In this document: positions 50,237-58,322 of the stretch, piece after piece
How the letters are laid out: each line of letters opens with the position of its first letter
Position numbering within the stretch: position 1 is the stretch's first letter
Assembly: GCA_964347975.1 (NCBI GenBank)
Contig: CAYGAY010000003.1
Coordinates: 1 to 64,000, forward strand
Length of the DNA stretch: 64,000 nt
DNA from: Bin87 sp964347975
GTDB lineage: Bacteria > Chloroflexota > Dehalococcoidia > Lucifugimonadales > UBA3495
Direction of reading: 5' to 3'
Made by a program: the position numbers and the translations under genes
Notes under the pieces: model-generated
Seen by the model: only the letters and a program-made list of their open reading frames with translations
Databases searched by the model: none
Told to the model about the DNA's origin: nothing

Positions 50237-50686
50237 CTAACCGTCGTGCTTCCGGTGAGGCTCGGCGACGAATTCGGCGGTTACCGATGTGCTGGGGGTC
50301 GCCACGGCGACCGAACCGTACAGCGGTCAACGCTTTTTCCAGGTGTCCACCAGATGGTTGCCCTGGTCGTCGTCCACGCCCCAGATTTTGAAGTGGATCC
50401 GCACGTCCGCGTAGAGGGAAATGTCGCCGGGCACGGCGTCGGGGTCCCGGTAAGCTTCGGCGGAGACCTCCATGAAGTCCACCGGAGCGTCATCGGTGAC
50501 GGCGATGCGCTCCACCATGTTGACGGCGCAGGCCGTAATGCCGGAGAGGAAGAGTTCGCCGGCGCCCACCGCGTCGCCTCCGCCATCATCGGCGACCCAA
50601 TGGTGGGCGCGCGCGTTGCAGATTGCCCTGCCGTGGGTTCCGGAACTGTACGTCTGTACGCGGTAGGCCAAGTCCAATGCAGCCAT
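50237..50686 (-). CDS. OsmC-like peroxidase, selenoprotein with in-frame UGA (Sec120)
   Basis: The ORF that stops at TGA 50327-50329 continues in frame for 29 more codons to TAG at 50237-50239. The OsmC fold is clear: LAYRVQTYSSGTHGRAICNA, GAGELFLSGITACAVNMVER (first catalytic Cys53) and HFKIWGVDDDQGNHLVDTWK. After the UGA, PLYGSVAVATPSTSVTAEFV is the C-terminal part that in OsmC proteins follows the second catalytic cysteine ('CPxxxSLxxATxV'). So the UGA stands at that cysteine (residue 120). OsmC-like selenoproteins are a known group. The protein would reduce organic hydroperoxides. It lies 94 bases upstream of the antiporter gene on the same strand. Confidence 0.82.
50291..50326 (-). promoter_or_regulatory. 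Putative SECIS hairpin of the OsmC-like gene
   Basis: After the UGA, GGTCGC (50312-50307) pairs with GCGACC (50302-50297) around loop CGTG, starting 14 nt from the UGA. An outer stem GCTG (50324-50321) with CAGC (50294-50291) encloses it. The apical CGTG resembles the loop of the GrdB-like gene. Confidence 0.55.
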
Positions 50687-50798
50687 GTTGTCACCTCTGG
50701 TCCGTGGTGTGTCGTCTTGACGGTTGCGCTACGTTACAGTCTGATATTGATATGTCCAAATCATAAACGATATGAGACACTACGCCAACTGTCGTGTC

Positions 50799-51033
50799 AT
50801 AATTAGGTAGGCCCGTGCAAAATTAGGCAGGCCCGTGCAAAAATGGCATCGCGAGCGCGGCGTGGCGATCCGGTTGTCGAAGGATGCGTCGCTCAGCCGG
50901 CGAGATTACCAGATTTGTGAAAAATCGGGCTTCGCTCCGCGCAATGGCAAAGTGGGTACGCGATAGCACTCCGTTTCAGGTGGTAATGACATTTTGCCAG
51001 CGTAATCCGTAATTTGGCACGGGCCTACATAAT
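50799..51033. mobile_element. MITE-like element with terminal inverted repeats
   Basis: The left end GTAGGCCCGTGC at 50807-50818 is the inverted copy of GCACGGGCCTAC at 51017-51028, and the similarity extends a few bases inward (AAATTA). The left end is duplicated in tandem (a second GCAGGCCCGTGC at 50827-50838). ATAAT occurs just outside both ends (50799-50803 and 51029-51033), a possible target duplication, with a 3-base offset on the left. The interior contains a 'catcgcgagcgcggcgtggc' module and no ORF. No transposase is encoded. It occupies most of the gap before ispD. Confidence 0.55.
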
Positions 51034-51053
51034 ATGCAGGAAGGCATGGCGTG

Positions 51054-51767
51054 ATGGTCAGATGCGCTAATCAAACGGCCGCTGAAGGAGACGACCGCTT
51101 GGGCGTCGTGGTAGTGGCGGCCGGCCGCAGCGCCCGCATGGGCGGAACTGACAAGACTTTCACCGAAGTTCAGGGCGCTCCACTGATCGTCCACACGCTG
51201 CGCCGTCTGGCGGCGTCGGAAGCCGTGGAGGCTATTGTACTGGTGGTTGCCGCCGCAGCGGTGTCGGAAGCGGAGACGCTGGCGGGCCGGTTCGGTATCG
51301 GCAAGATTACGTCCATTTGCGCCGGCGGGGCTCGGCGGCAAGATTCGGTTTACGCCGGCCTGCTGGCCTTGGGTCAACGGCGATGGGTGGCCATCCACGA
51401 TGGCGCGCGTCCCGGCGTCGCCGCCGACGTGTTGACCCGGGGGCTGGAGGCGGTACGCCGGTGCAATGCGGCGATTGCAGCCGTTCCGGTCAAAGACACG
51501 ATCAAGGTGGTGGGCGCGGAGGGCCTGATTACCCATACGCCGGAGCGCGCCGTTTTGTGGGCCGCGCAAACGCCACAGGTGTTTGAGTACCGGCTGCTGC
51601 TGGAGGCGCACCGAAACGCGCCGGGCGATTTTACGGATGACGCTGCGATGGTGGAAGCCATGGGCCATCCGGTACGGGTATTCCGGGGGAACTACGACAA
51701 CCTGAAGGTAACGACTCCCGAGGACCTCGCCATGGTGGAACGGGTTATCTTGGGACAGGCCGACTGA
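51054..51767 (+). CDS. ispD: 2-C-methyl-D-erythritol 4-phosphate cytidylyltransferase
   Basis: A 237-residue enzyme of the MEP isoprenoid pathway that couples CTP to methylerythritol phosphate. Signatures are LGVVVVAAGRSARMGGTDKT (nucleotide-binding loop), GGARRQDSVYAGL, VAIHDGARPGVAADVL, AAVPVKDTIKVVGAEG, WAAQTPQVFEYRLLLEAH and FTDDAAMVEAMG. All family motifs are present. The start at ATG 51054 is uncertain by one codon (GTG precedes it), and 12 residues of extra N-terminus are likely disordered. ispF follows after the small membrane gene. Confidence 0.95.
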   Translation: MVRCANQTAAEGDDRLGVVVVAAGRSARMGGTDKTFTEVQGAPLIVHTLRRLAASEAVEAIVLVVAAAAVSEAETLAGRFGIGKITSICAGGARRQDSVYAGLLALGQRRWVAIHDGARPGVAADVLTRGLEAVRRCNAAIAAVPVKDTIKVVGAEGLITHTPERAVLWAAQTPQVFEYRLLLEAHRNAPGDFTDDAAMVEAMGHPVRVFRGNYDNLKVTTPEDLAMVERVILGQAD

Positions 51768-51913
51768 AATTGCGATAACCGGCAACGGAAGTGGATTGCA
51801 ACGGCATCGTGAGCGCGGATACTATGGCAAGGATTGCCTTGGGCCCGGCCCCGGCGAGATGCGCGCGATGGCCCCGTTGAGCGACGATATACTTACAGGC
51901 GAAGGGGATAGGC

Positions 51914-52354
51914 ATGGCTGCGAGCAGCGTCAATAGGACGCGCTATAGGGAATACGCTCGGTACCTGCGCGTGGCCGCCGACCAACTGGACATGGCGGTG
52001 GCTCCCGCTCGCCTGGAACATCTGCGGTCCAAGGTGAACTCGGAACGCAATATGTTCCTCGCCTGGGTGACGGTTTGGATGCTCATCGCGATGGCGTCCC
52101 TGCTGCCGCTGCTGATGGTGACGGCATTCCATTTTGGTTGGCCCGTTCCGGAGCCGGTTGCAGCTCAGTCCGAGGCTTTGTACTCCCAACTGGACGCAAT
52201 GAGAAGCGCCACCGCGAATATGGCAGTTATTATGTTGGGCGCCATGTTTTGCGCCGCCATCGCCATCGCCTATGCGCCAATCGCAGCGTACCGCGGCGCC
52301 GTGAATGATCTTGAATACGCCCATCGGATACTGCGAGACATCGAGAGAAGTTAG
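51914..52354 (+). CDS. Two-pass membrane protein between ispD and ispF
   Basis: A 146-residue protein. Residues 5-40 are a soluble helix (RTRYREYARYLRVAADQLDM). Two membrane segments follow, at about 46-72 (FLAWVTVWMLIAMASLLPLL) and about 100-125 (MAVIMLGAMFCAAIAIAYAP), and a C-terminal helix (GAVNDLEYAHRILRDIERS). The two ends are predicted to be on the same side. I recognise no family. ispD and ispF normally adjoin, so this looks like an inserted gene in that operon. The stop is 35 bases before the ispF start. Confidence 0.6.
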   Translation: MAASSVNRTRYREYARYLRVAADQLDMAVAPARLEHLRSKVNSERNMFLAWVTVWMLIAMASLLPLLMVTAFHFGWPVPEPVAAQSEALYSQLDAMRSATANMAVIMLGAMFCAAIAIAYAPIAAYRGAVNDLEYAHRILRDIERS

Positions 52355-52389
52355 GAACGGGGCTCTTGCCGTGGCGACCGGGAGGTTCG

Positions 52390-52869
52390 GTGCAGTATCG
52401 GGTAGGAACCGGAGCGGATGCGCATGCCCTGGCGGAGGGCCGCGCCCTGATCCTCGGCGGGGTGAGGGTTGCGCATACCACCGGGCTGGCCGGCCACAGC
52501 GACGGCGACGCGCTGAGCCACGCCATTATCGATGCTTTGCTGGGCGGGGCCGGGGCCGGCGACATCGGGATGCACTTTCCCCCGGGCGAGCCGACGTTGG
52601 AAGGCATCAGCAGCCTGACGCTGCTGGAGCGCACCGCCGGGTTGATCGCCGCCGCCGGTTGGTGCATCGTCAACGTTGATGCTACAATGCTGGCGCAGCG
52701 GCCCCGGCTGGCGCCCCACGTGGGGTCGATGCGGCGCAACATCGCAGCCGCTCTTTCCGTTGAGGATCAGCAGATCAGCGTGAAAGCCACCACCACCGAC
52801 TACCTGGGGTTCACCGGTCGGGAGGAAGGTATCGCGGCGACCGCCGTTGCCCTGCTGTGCCGACCTTGA
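52390..52869 (+). CDS. ispF: 2-C-methyl-D-erythritol 2,4-cyclodiphosphate synthase
   Basis: A 159-residue enzyme forming the cyclodiphosphate of the MEP pathway. The start is the GTG at 52390, four bases after GGAGG; the product then has the normal family length. Zinc ligands are Asp10 and His12 in GTGADAHALAEG and His44 in GHSDGDALSHAIIDALLG. Other motifs are DIGMHFPPGEP, IVNVDATMLAQRPRLAPHV and VKATTTDYLGFTGREEGIAA. A composite dispersed repeat separates it from cysS. Confidence 0.95.
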   Translation: MQYRVGTGADAHALAEGRALILGGVRVAHTTGLAGHSDGDALSHAIIDALLGGAGAGDIGMHFPPGEPTLEGISSLTLLERTAGLIAAAGWCIVNVDATMLAQRPRLAPHVGSMRRNIAAALSVEDQQISVKATTTDYLGFTGREEGIAATAVALLCRP

Positions 52870-52914
52870 AACCAGGTTACAGCCCGGATGTAAAACTAAC
52901 TAAACGGCAAGCAT

Positions 52915-53031
52915 GTCACTCCGGCGAAAGCCGGAATCCAGAAAACGCCCCTGGATTCCGGCCCCGTATCAAGTACGTGGTGATCCCGTGTCAAGCACGG
53001 GGCAGGCTGTTCTTTCGCCGGAATGACGGTA
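52915..53031. repeat. Composite dispersed repeat (67-bp core 52963-53029)
   Basis: The left part is cactccggcgaaagccggaa with 'tccagaaaac'. The core at 52963-53029 matches 23794-23860 at 63 of 67 positions. The element ends 16 bases before the cysS start, so it may carry or disturb that gene's leader. Confidence 0.8.
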
Positions 53032-53046
53032 CGGTGTTCGGTTTCT

Positions 53047-54420
53047 ATGAAGCTCTACAATACTTTAAGTGGAAGGGTCGAGGAATTCGTTCCCGCCGAC
53101 GGCAACCAGGTCAAGATGTATGTGTGCGGCGTGACGCCGTATTCCTCCACCCACGTGGGGCATGCGTTGAGCTACGTTGTATTCGACACCTTGCGACGCT
53201 ACCTGGAGCACAAGGGCTACGAGGTACGGCACGTCCAGAACTTCACCGACGTTGACGACAAGATAATTCAGCGGGCCCAGGAGGCCGGCGTTTCCGAGGT
53301 GGAACTGGTTGAGGAGTTCATCGGCGACTACTTCCACAGTATGGACGCTCTCAACATCCAGCGGGCGTCCGAATACCCTCGCGCCACGCGGGAGATACCC
53401 CGCATAATCGACGCCATCGCCGGCCTGATTGACCGGGGGCACGCCTATCCGGCCGCCGGCGACGTCTATTTTCGCGTCACCAGCAAGGATGACTACGGCA
53501 AGCTGAGCCATCGCTCCCTGGACAACATGATCGCCGGCGCTCGCATCCAGGTGGACGAGAACAAGGAACACCCCATGGACTTTGTCCTGTGGAAAGGCGC
53601 CAAGCCCGGCGAACCCTCCTGGGAAAGCCCCTGGGGGCCGGGCCGCCCCGGCTGGCACATCGAATGCACCGCAATGTCGCTGGAATACCTGGGCGAGCAG
53701 TTGGACATTCACGGCGGCGGGCAGGACCTGGTGTTCCCCCACCACGAAAACGAGATCGCCCAGAGCGAGTGCTACACCGGCGCAAAACCCTTCTCCCGAT
53801 ACTGGATGCACAACGGTCTGCTGCAGCTGGGCTCCGACAAGATGAGCAAGTCCCTGGGCAACCTGGTATCGGTTGTGGAGGCGCTGGAACGCTACAGCCC
53901 CGATGCAATGCGGTTGTACTTCCTGAGCAGCCACTACCGCAGCCCTCTGGCCTACAGCGACGAAGGCGCGGCGGCGGTGGAGCGCAGCCTGGACCGGGTG
54001 CGTCACGCGTTGACGCCGGGCAACGGCTCCGGGCCGCCGGTGGACGCATCGCCCCATCGCGCCCGTTTTGCCGCGGCCATGGATGACGATTTGAACACGC
54101 CCCAAGCGATAGCGGCGCTGTTCGACCTGGCCCGCGACATCAACCGGGGCCGCGACGACGGCCAAAGCATTGACGACGGCCAGGCTGCGCTACGGGAATT
54201 AGGGGGCGTGCTGGGCCTCACCTTTGCGGAGCGGGCCGGCAGCGACGCCGATTTGGCGGCAACTCCGTTCATCGACCTGCTGGTATCAGTGCGCTCCGAG
54301 CTGCGGGCGGCGCGTCAGTTTGCCCTGGCCGACCAAATCCGCGACGGACTGGCCGAGCAGGGCGTCGCGCTGGAAGATGGGCCGCAAGGGACCCAGTGGC
54401 AGCGACCGAACATGGGATGA
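53047..54420 (+). CDS. cysS: Cysteinyl-tRNA synthetase
   Basis: A 457-residue class I synthetase charging tRNA-Cys. Signature HIGH appears as HVGH (36-39) in GVTPYSSTHVGHALSYVVFD, with zinc Cys27 in VCGVTPY. GWHIECTAMSLEYLGEQLDI, HGGGQDLVFPHHENEIAQSE and the KMSKS loop GSDKMSKSLGNLVSV follow, then the anticodon-binding domain. The order ispD-ispF-cysS is conserved in many bacteria. The FAD oxidase gene follows 10 bases later. Confidence 0.97.
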   Translation: MKLYNTLSGRVEEFVPADGNQVKMYVCGVTPYSSTHVGHALSYVVFDTLRRYLEHKGYEVRHVQNFTDVDDKIIQRAQEAGVSEVELVEEFIGDYFHSMDALNIQRASEYPRATREIPRIIDAIAGLIDRGHAYPAAGDVYFRVTSKDDYGKLSHRSLDNMIAGARIQVDENKEHPMDFVLWKGAKPGEPSWESPWGPGRPGWHIECTAMSLEYLGEQLDIHGGGQDLVFPHHENEIAQSECYTGAKPFSRYWMHNGLLQLGSDKMSKSLGNLVSVVEALERYSPDAMRLYFLSSHYRSPLAYSDEGAAAVERSLDRVRHALTPGNGSGPPVDASPHRARFAAAMDDDLNTPQAIAALFDLARDINRGRDDGQSIDDGQAALRELGGVLGLTFAERAGSDADLAATPFIDLLVSVRSELRAARQFALADQIRDGLAEQGVALEDGPQGTQWQRPNMG

Positions 54421-54430
54421 TGGTGCATCC

Positions 54431-55873
54431 GTGTCAGAAGCCCCGCGTTCAACCCCGGCGGTGGATTGGCCCGCTGTCATCGCCAGGCTTTCCCAAATCG
54501 TCGGCCCCGAGTGCGTCCTGACCGACGCGGCGGCTCTTGACCGTTACTCCGCCGATGCCCTGACCCCCTACCGCGCCTACTATGCCGACGCCGCCTTTGA
54601 CCGGCTGGCCGACGTGATAGCGCGGCCGGCTGACGCTGACCAGGTTTCCCGCATCGTTGCGATGGCTCAACAGCGTGGCATCCCGGTAATTCCCTACGGC
54701 GGCGGCACCGGCGTCATGGGCGGGATCCTGCCGGTGCACGGCGGGATCATTGTGGACTTGGGACGGCTCAATCGCATCCTGCGCATAGACGCCGCCGCGC
54801 TGACCGCCGAGGTCGAGGCGGGGGTGATTTTGCAGGACCTGTACGATGCCCTGGAACCCTACGGCCTGATGCCGGGGCATGACCCCTACAGCGTGCCCAT
54901 CGCCAGCGTGGCCGGCGCCATCTCCACCAACGGCGTCGGCTACCGGGCGGCCGCCTACGGGCCCATGGGCGATCAGGTAGTGGCGCTGGAAGTGGCGCTT
55001 CCCGACGGGCGGATTATCGAAACCCGCGGGGTTCCCAAGCAGTCCAGCGGCCCCGATCTGAACCACCTGTTCATCGGCGCTGAGGGCACCTTCGGAATCA
55101 TCACCAAGGCTACCGTCAGGGTGTTTCGCCAGCCGGAAGCCGCCTCTTTCGCCACGATGGAGTTCGCTGAGTTCGAGGACGGATTCGCCGCCGTGTTGGA
55201 GATGGCGGCGTTGGGGATTCGGCCCACGCTGCTGGACCTGACCGAGGACAGCGAGGGCGTCCTGCTGCACCTGCTGTTTGAGGGATACCGGGAGGGCGTG
55301 GACGCCGCCCTGGAGCGCACGCTGGCCGTATGCGACGCCGCCGGCGGCTGGAACGTGGGGCCGGAGCCGACCCGGGTATACTGGAGGCACCGCCACGACT
55401 CGGCGCTGAACTACCGCAAAACGGCCCTGGGCCGGCCGCGCGCCGAGAAATGGCAACGGCAATGGGGGCGCACCTTTGACTACCTGCACATGAGCCTGCC
55501 GGCTGACCGGGTGCTGGAGTACCGCCGCCGGGCCGACGAATTGCTGGAAGCTCGCAAAATCAGGGTTGTGGAATACTGCCTCTGGAGCCGGCCCGAGTTC
55601 TTCTCCATGCTGGTCGTGCCCGACGGCGACCGGCGGGTGGAGGGCCGGGACGGCTACGACGCCAACACGCGCGCCAACCTGGCGGCCGGCGTGGATGAGG
55701 TGCTGACGCTGGCCCAGGACATGGGCGGGATCATGGAATACTGTCACGGAGTGGGCATCAAGCTGCACCACCTGCTGGCGCGGGAGTTGGGGGTCAACCG
55801 TGATGCCCTGTTGAGCATCAAGCGGTCGCTGGACCCGGCGGGCATTATGAATCCGGGCAAGCTGGCCGGGTAA
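54431..55873 (+). CDS. FAD-binding oxidase (D-lactate/glycolate dehydrogenase-like, GlcD family)
   Basis: A 480-residue flavoprotein of the vanillyl-alcohol oxidase fold. Starting at GTG 54431, the FAD domain has GIPVIPYGGGTGVMGGILPV, SVAGAISTNGVGYRAAAYGP and SGPDLNHLFIGAEGTFGIIT. The C-terminal cap ends in LGVNRDALLSIKRSLDPAGI followed by MNPGKLAG, a GlcD-family ending. It should oxidise a 2-hydroxyacid, passing electrons to a quinone or cytochrome. It follows cysS by 10 bases, but the functional link is unclear. A terminator closes it. Confidence 0.92.
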   Translation: MSEAPRSTPAVDWPAVIARLSQIVGPECVLTDAAALDRYSADALTPYRAYYADAAFDRLADVIARPADADQVSRIVAMAQQRGIPVIPYGGGTGVMGGILPVHGGIIVDLGRLNRILRIDAAALTAEVEAGVILQDLYDALEPYGLMPGHDPYSVPIASVAGAISTNGVGYRAAAYGPMGDQVVALEVALPDGRIIETRGVPKQSSGPDLNHLFIGAEGTFGIITKATVRVFRQPEAASFATMEFAEFEDGFAAVLEMAALGIRPTLLDLTEDSEGVLLHLLFEGYREGVDAALERTLAVCDAAGGWNVGPEPTRVYWRHRHDSALNYRKTALGRPRAEKWQRQWGRTFDYLHMSLPADRVLEYRRRADELLEARKIRVVEYCLWSRPEFFSMLVVPDGDRRVEGRDGYDANTRANLAAGVDEVLTLAQDMGGIMEYCHGVGIKLHHLLARELGVNRDALLSIKRSLDPAGIMNPGKLAG

Positions 55874-55903
55874 TCCGGCGGCGGCCGGAACGGCTCATGG
55901 CGC

Positions 55904-55935
55904 AAAGGGCGGGTCGGCGACCCGCCCTTTTAATA
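55904..55935 (+). terminator. Rho-independent terminator
   Basis: AAAGGGCGGGTC (55904-55915) pairs with GACCCGCCCTTT (55919-55930), and T-rich sequence follows. It ends the cysS-FAD oxidase transcript. Confidence 0.85.
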
Positions 55936-56049
55936 TTGCGGACAGGAATACAGGCTATGCCATAGCATCTATTGACAGAATATCAGGCGAAGGGTATCAT
56001 ATTTATAGATGAAAGCAGGGAAACAATATCAACCTGCTGGAGGAACAAA

Positions 56050-56352
56050 ATGGTTACCGCACTGAAACACGAAAACGAGACCACCGCCGCGGTTGCCGAA
56101 AACGCCGCTGCCCCAGCCGCGACCATTGCGCCGGCCGCCGCCGTTGACGTTTCTCGCATCCCGGAAACTCCCGCCGTTCTGCTCAAGGAGTGGGACGCAT
56201 CCCGCAAGCCGCTGCTGCACACGGTTGTCGCCGTCACCCTCGTCCGCGCCTGGAACTTCCTGACCGGCCCGGGCATGACCCAGCGCGAGCGGCTGAACCG
56301 GGAAATCGCCGAAGCCAAAGGGCTGACCAACGGCTTGACGAAATTGTTCTAG
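56050..56352 (+). CDS. Small hypothetical protein, Ala-rich
   Basis: GGAGGAACAAA precedes the ATG. The 100-residue product starts with an Ala/Glu/Thr-rich disordered half and ends with VLLKEWDASRKPLLHTVVAV, TLVRAWNFLTGPGMTQRERL and NREIAEAKG. The last part is an amphipathic helix pair. I recognise no family. The well-placed ribosome site and the downstream terminator support a real gene. Confidence 0.6.
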   Translation: MVTALKHENETTAAVAENAAAPAATIAPAAAVDVSRIPETPAVLLKEWDASRKPLLHTVVAVTLVRAWNFLTGPGMTQRERLNREIAEAKGLTNGLTKLF

Positions 56353-56411
56353 GCCAACGCCCATCGAGGATGGACGGCGCTTCCCTCCCCGCGTGGTCCG
56401 TTCGTTAATCA

Positions 56412-56459
56412 GGGTCGTCGCAGCAATGCGGCGGCCCTTTTGTCACGGCCCTTTTGTCA
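56412..56459. terminator. Terminator with a 14-bp tandem duplication
   Basis: An 11-bp stem (56412-56422 with 56427-56437, two G-T pairs) with loop GCAA and TTTT ends the small gene. Its tail unit cggcccttttgtca is repeated once directly behind. It lies between convergent genes and may serve both. Confidence 0.75.
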
Positions 56460-57509
56460 TGGTTGGGCCGCCAGCGCCGGGATGATCCGCTCGCCGAAGG
56501 CCAGGACTTCGGCCTCCGGCGGCGCGAAGGTCAGGCAGGGCATCAGGTACAGCTGGTTGACGCCGCGCTGCGCCATTTCCCGGATGCGTTGGGTGCAATG
56601 TTCCGGGGTACCGATGAGGCCCAGGGCGTCGCAAAGCTGCGTGTTCACCTCGTCGCTGACGAATTGCGTAAGTTCGATGGCCTCGTCCCAGTTCGGCGCG
56701 TGGCCAAGGTCGGGATAGACCTCCCGCACGGCCTGGGGGATTTCGTAGTCGGGCAGGTCGATGTCGGAGTAGGGCAGCCAGTTGGGGCCACCCCAGAGCA
56801 GGCCCCAATGCACCGCGACAGGTCGGGCCAAGCGGCGGGCCTCGTCGTTGGAGCCGGCGACGCAGGTGCGGACGGCGAACACGATGTCCAGATCATCCAG
56901 CGCGCGTCCGCTGCGTTTGGCCCCGGTTTCCAGATGCTCCAGCGCCTGGTCAACGATGCCGGGCGTGTAGCCCACCAGGGCCAACGCGCCATCGGCCACC
57001 TCGCCGGCCAGCTCCAGGGAGCGCGGCCCGGACGCTGCCATCAGCACGGGCACACCCGCGCCGCCGTCGCTGCCGGCGAAATCCAGACGGTTGGACATCC
57101 CGTTGTAATCGACGGTCTGGCCGGCCAGCAGGGCCTTGACCTCGGTGATGCAGCGGCGCATCTGGCGCAGGGTGGCCGGGCGGCGGCCAATGGTGCTGGC
57201 CGATGTGTAGCCGGTGCCGATGATGAATTTGGTGCGGCCCGGCGCGATCTCGGCCACGGTCTGGGCGGCGCCGGCCAGGACGGACGGGATGCGTCCGAAG
57301 GGGTTGGTGACGGCCGGGAACAGGCGCAGGGTACTGGTGGCGCTGGCGGCCAGGCCCATGGTCACGAAGGTATCGCGGCATATCATCTGGCTGTCGAGGA
57401 TGCCGGCGCCGTCGAAACCTAGTTCTTCGATCTGCCGCAGCATTTTCAAGAGCTCGGGCATTGGGGACGTGCCGGGAACTCGCATGGATATTCTGATTTG
57501 ATCGGACAT
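56457..57509 (-). CDS. LLM class flavin/F420-dependent oxidoreductase
   Basis: A 350-residue member of the luciferase-like monooxygenase fold. Motifs are IEELGFDGAGILDSQMICRD at the N-terminus, LRLFPAVTNPFGRIPSVLAG, PGRTKFIIGTGYTSASTIGR, VPVLMAASGPRSLELAGEVA, DGALALVGYTPGIVDQALEH, and IGTPEHCTQRIREMAQRGVN. This is the common F420 or FMN-using group of Actinobacteria and Chloroflexi. The substrate is unknown. It is divergent from the cysteine dioxygenase-like gene. Confidence 0.9.
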   Translation of the reverse strand: MSDQIRISMRVPGTSPMPELLKMLRQIEELGFDGAGILDSQMICRDTFVTMGLAASATSTLRLFPAVTNPFGRIPSVLAGAAQTVAEIAPGRTKFIIGTGYTSASTIGRRPATLRQMRRCITEVKALLAGQTVDYNGMSNRLDFAGSDGGAGVPVLMAASGPRSLELAGEVADGALALVGYTPGIVDQALEHLETGAKRSGRALDDLDIVFAVRTCVAGSNDEARRLARPVAVHWGLLWGGPNWLPYSDIDLPDYEIPQAVREVYPDLGHAPNWDEAIELTQFVSDEVNTQLCDALGLIGTPEHCTQRIREMAQRGVNQLYLMPCLTFAPPEAEVLAFGERIIPALAAQP

Positions 57510-57672
57510 CAGGATCGCCTCCCCTAATAGCCTTAATAACCTTTCCGTCGTTGGTATGTCGCGGCTGCCGCGTCGCGGAACGGGCGGTTAGTATAACAAC
57601 ATTGACTTCCTTGCCACTGCCCGCCATCGACTATTACACTGGCACCATCAAACGAACGCTGGAGGGGCCGCT

Positions 57673-58260
57673 ATGGCAGCCGTGAAATATGCTTTGGACG
57701 ATTTTGTTCACGAGATGGGAGGACTGCTGGCCGGCCAGCCCAGCAACGAGAAAATCTTTGACCGGGGTTCCGATTATCTGTCGCGCCTGATCGCCAATCC
57801 GGACGCCATTCCGGAGCGGTTCCGGCAACCCGCCGGCGCGGGGGGACGGGCCAATCATGGCTCGTGGCTGCTGCACCACAGCCCCGACAGCGGCCTGCTG
57901 GTAACCGCCGTGGTGTGGGGGCCGGGCGACCACGCCGCGCCCCACGACCACCGGACCTGGGGCATGATTGGCGTGATGGACAACGCCCTCACCGAAACCC
58001 GCTTCCGCCGCGTTGACGACCGCCAGCGTGACGATTGGGCGCAACTGGAACGGGAGCGCTCCGCCGTGGTCAAACCCGGCGAAATCAGCCTGCTCATCCC
58101 CGAAGTGGGCGAAATCCACCAGATGGACAACTTCACCGACCGCCCTACCGTGGAGATTCACGTGTACGGCCAGGACCTGCGGGGGCTGCCGCGGGTGCGC
58201 TACGACCTGGAAACCGGCGTCATACGCCAGATGATGACCGAAAAGTATGATAACTGCTAA
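57673..58260 (+). CDS. Cysteine dioxygenase-like cupin protein
   Basis: A 195-residue single-cupin iron dioxygenase of the cysteine/3-mercaptopropionate dioxygenase superfamily. Metal ligands are His91 and His93 in DHAAPHDHRTWGMIGVMDN and His148 in IPEVGEIHQMDNFTDRP. NALTETRFRRVDDR lies between them. The enzymes oxidise a thiol to a sulfinate with O2. The gene begins a plus-strand group with a rhodanese and, after a Uma2 gene, a sulfite-oxidase-like protein, which fits thiol breakdown to sulfite and sulfate. Confidence 0.85.
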   Translation: MAAVKYALDDFVHEMGGLLAGQPSNEKIFDRGSDYLSRLIANPDAIPERFRQPAGAGGRANHGSWLLHHSPDSGLLVTAVVWGPGDHAAPHDHRTWGMIGVMDNALTETRFRRVDDRQRDDWAQLERERSAVVKPGEISLLIPEVGEIHQMDNFTDRPTVEIHVYGQDLRGLPRVRYDLETGVIRQMMTEKYDNC

Positions 58261-58322
58261 CCAATCAACCGTCCGGGGCGGAGAATGTCAGCCCCGGCGC
58301 GGTCGGGTACGGAGGTGTTCCC

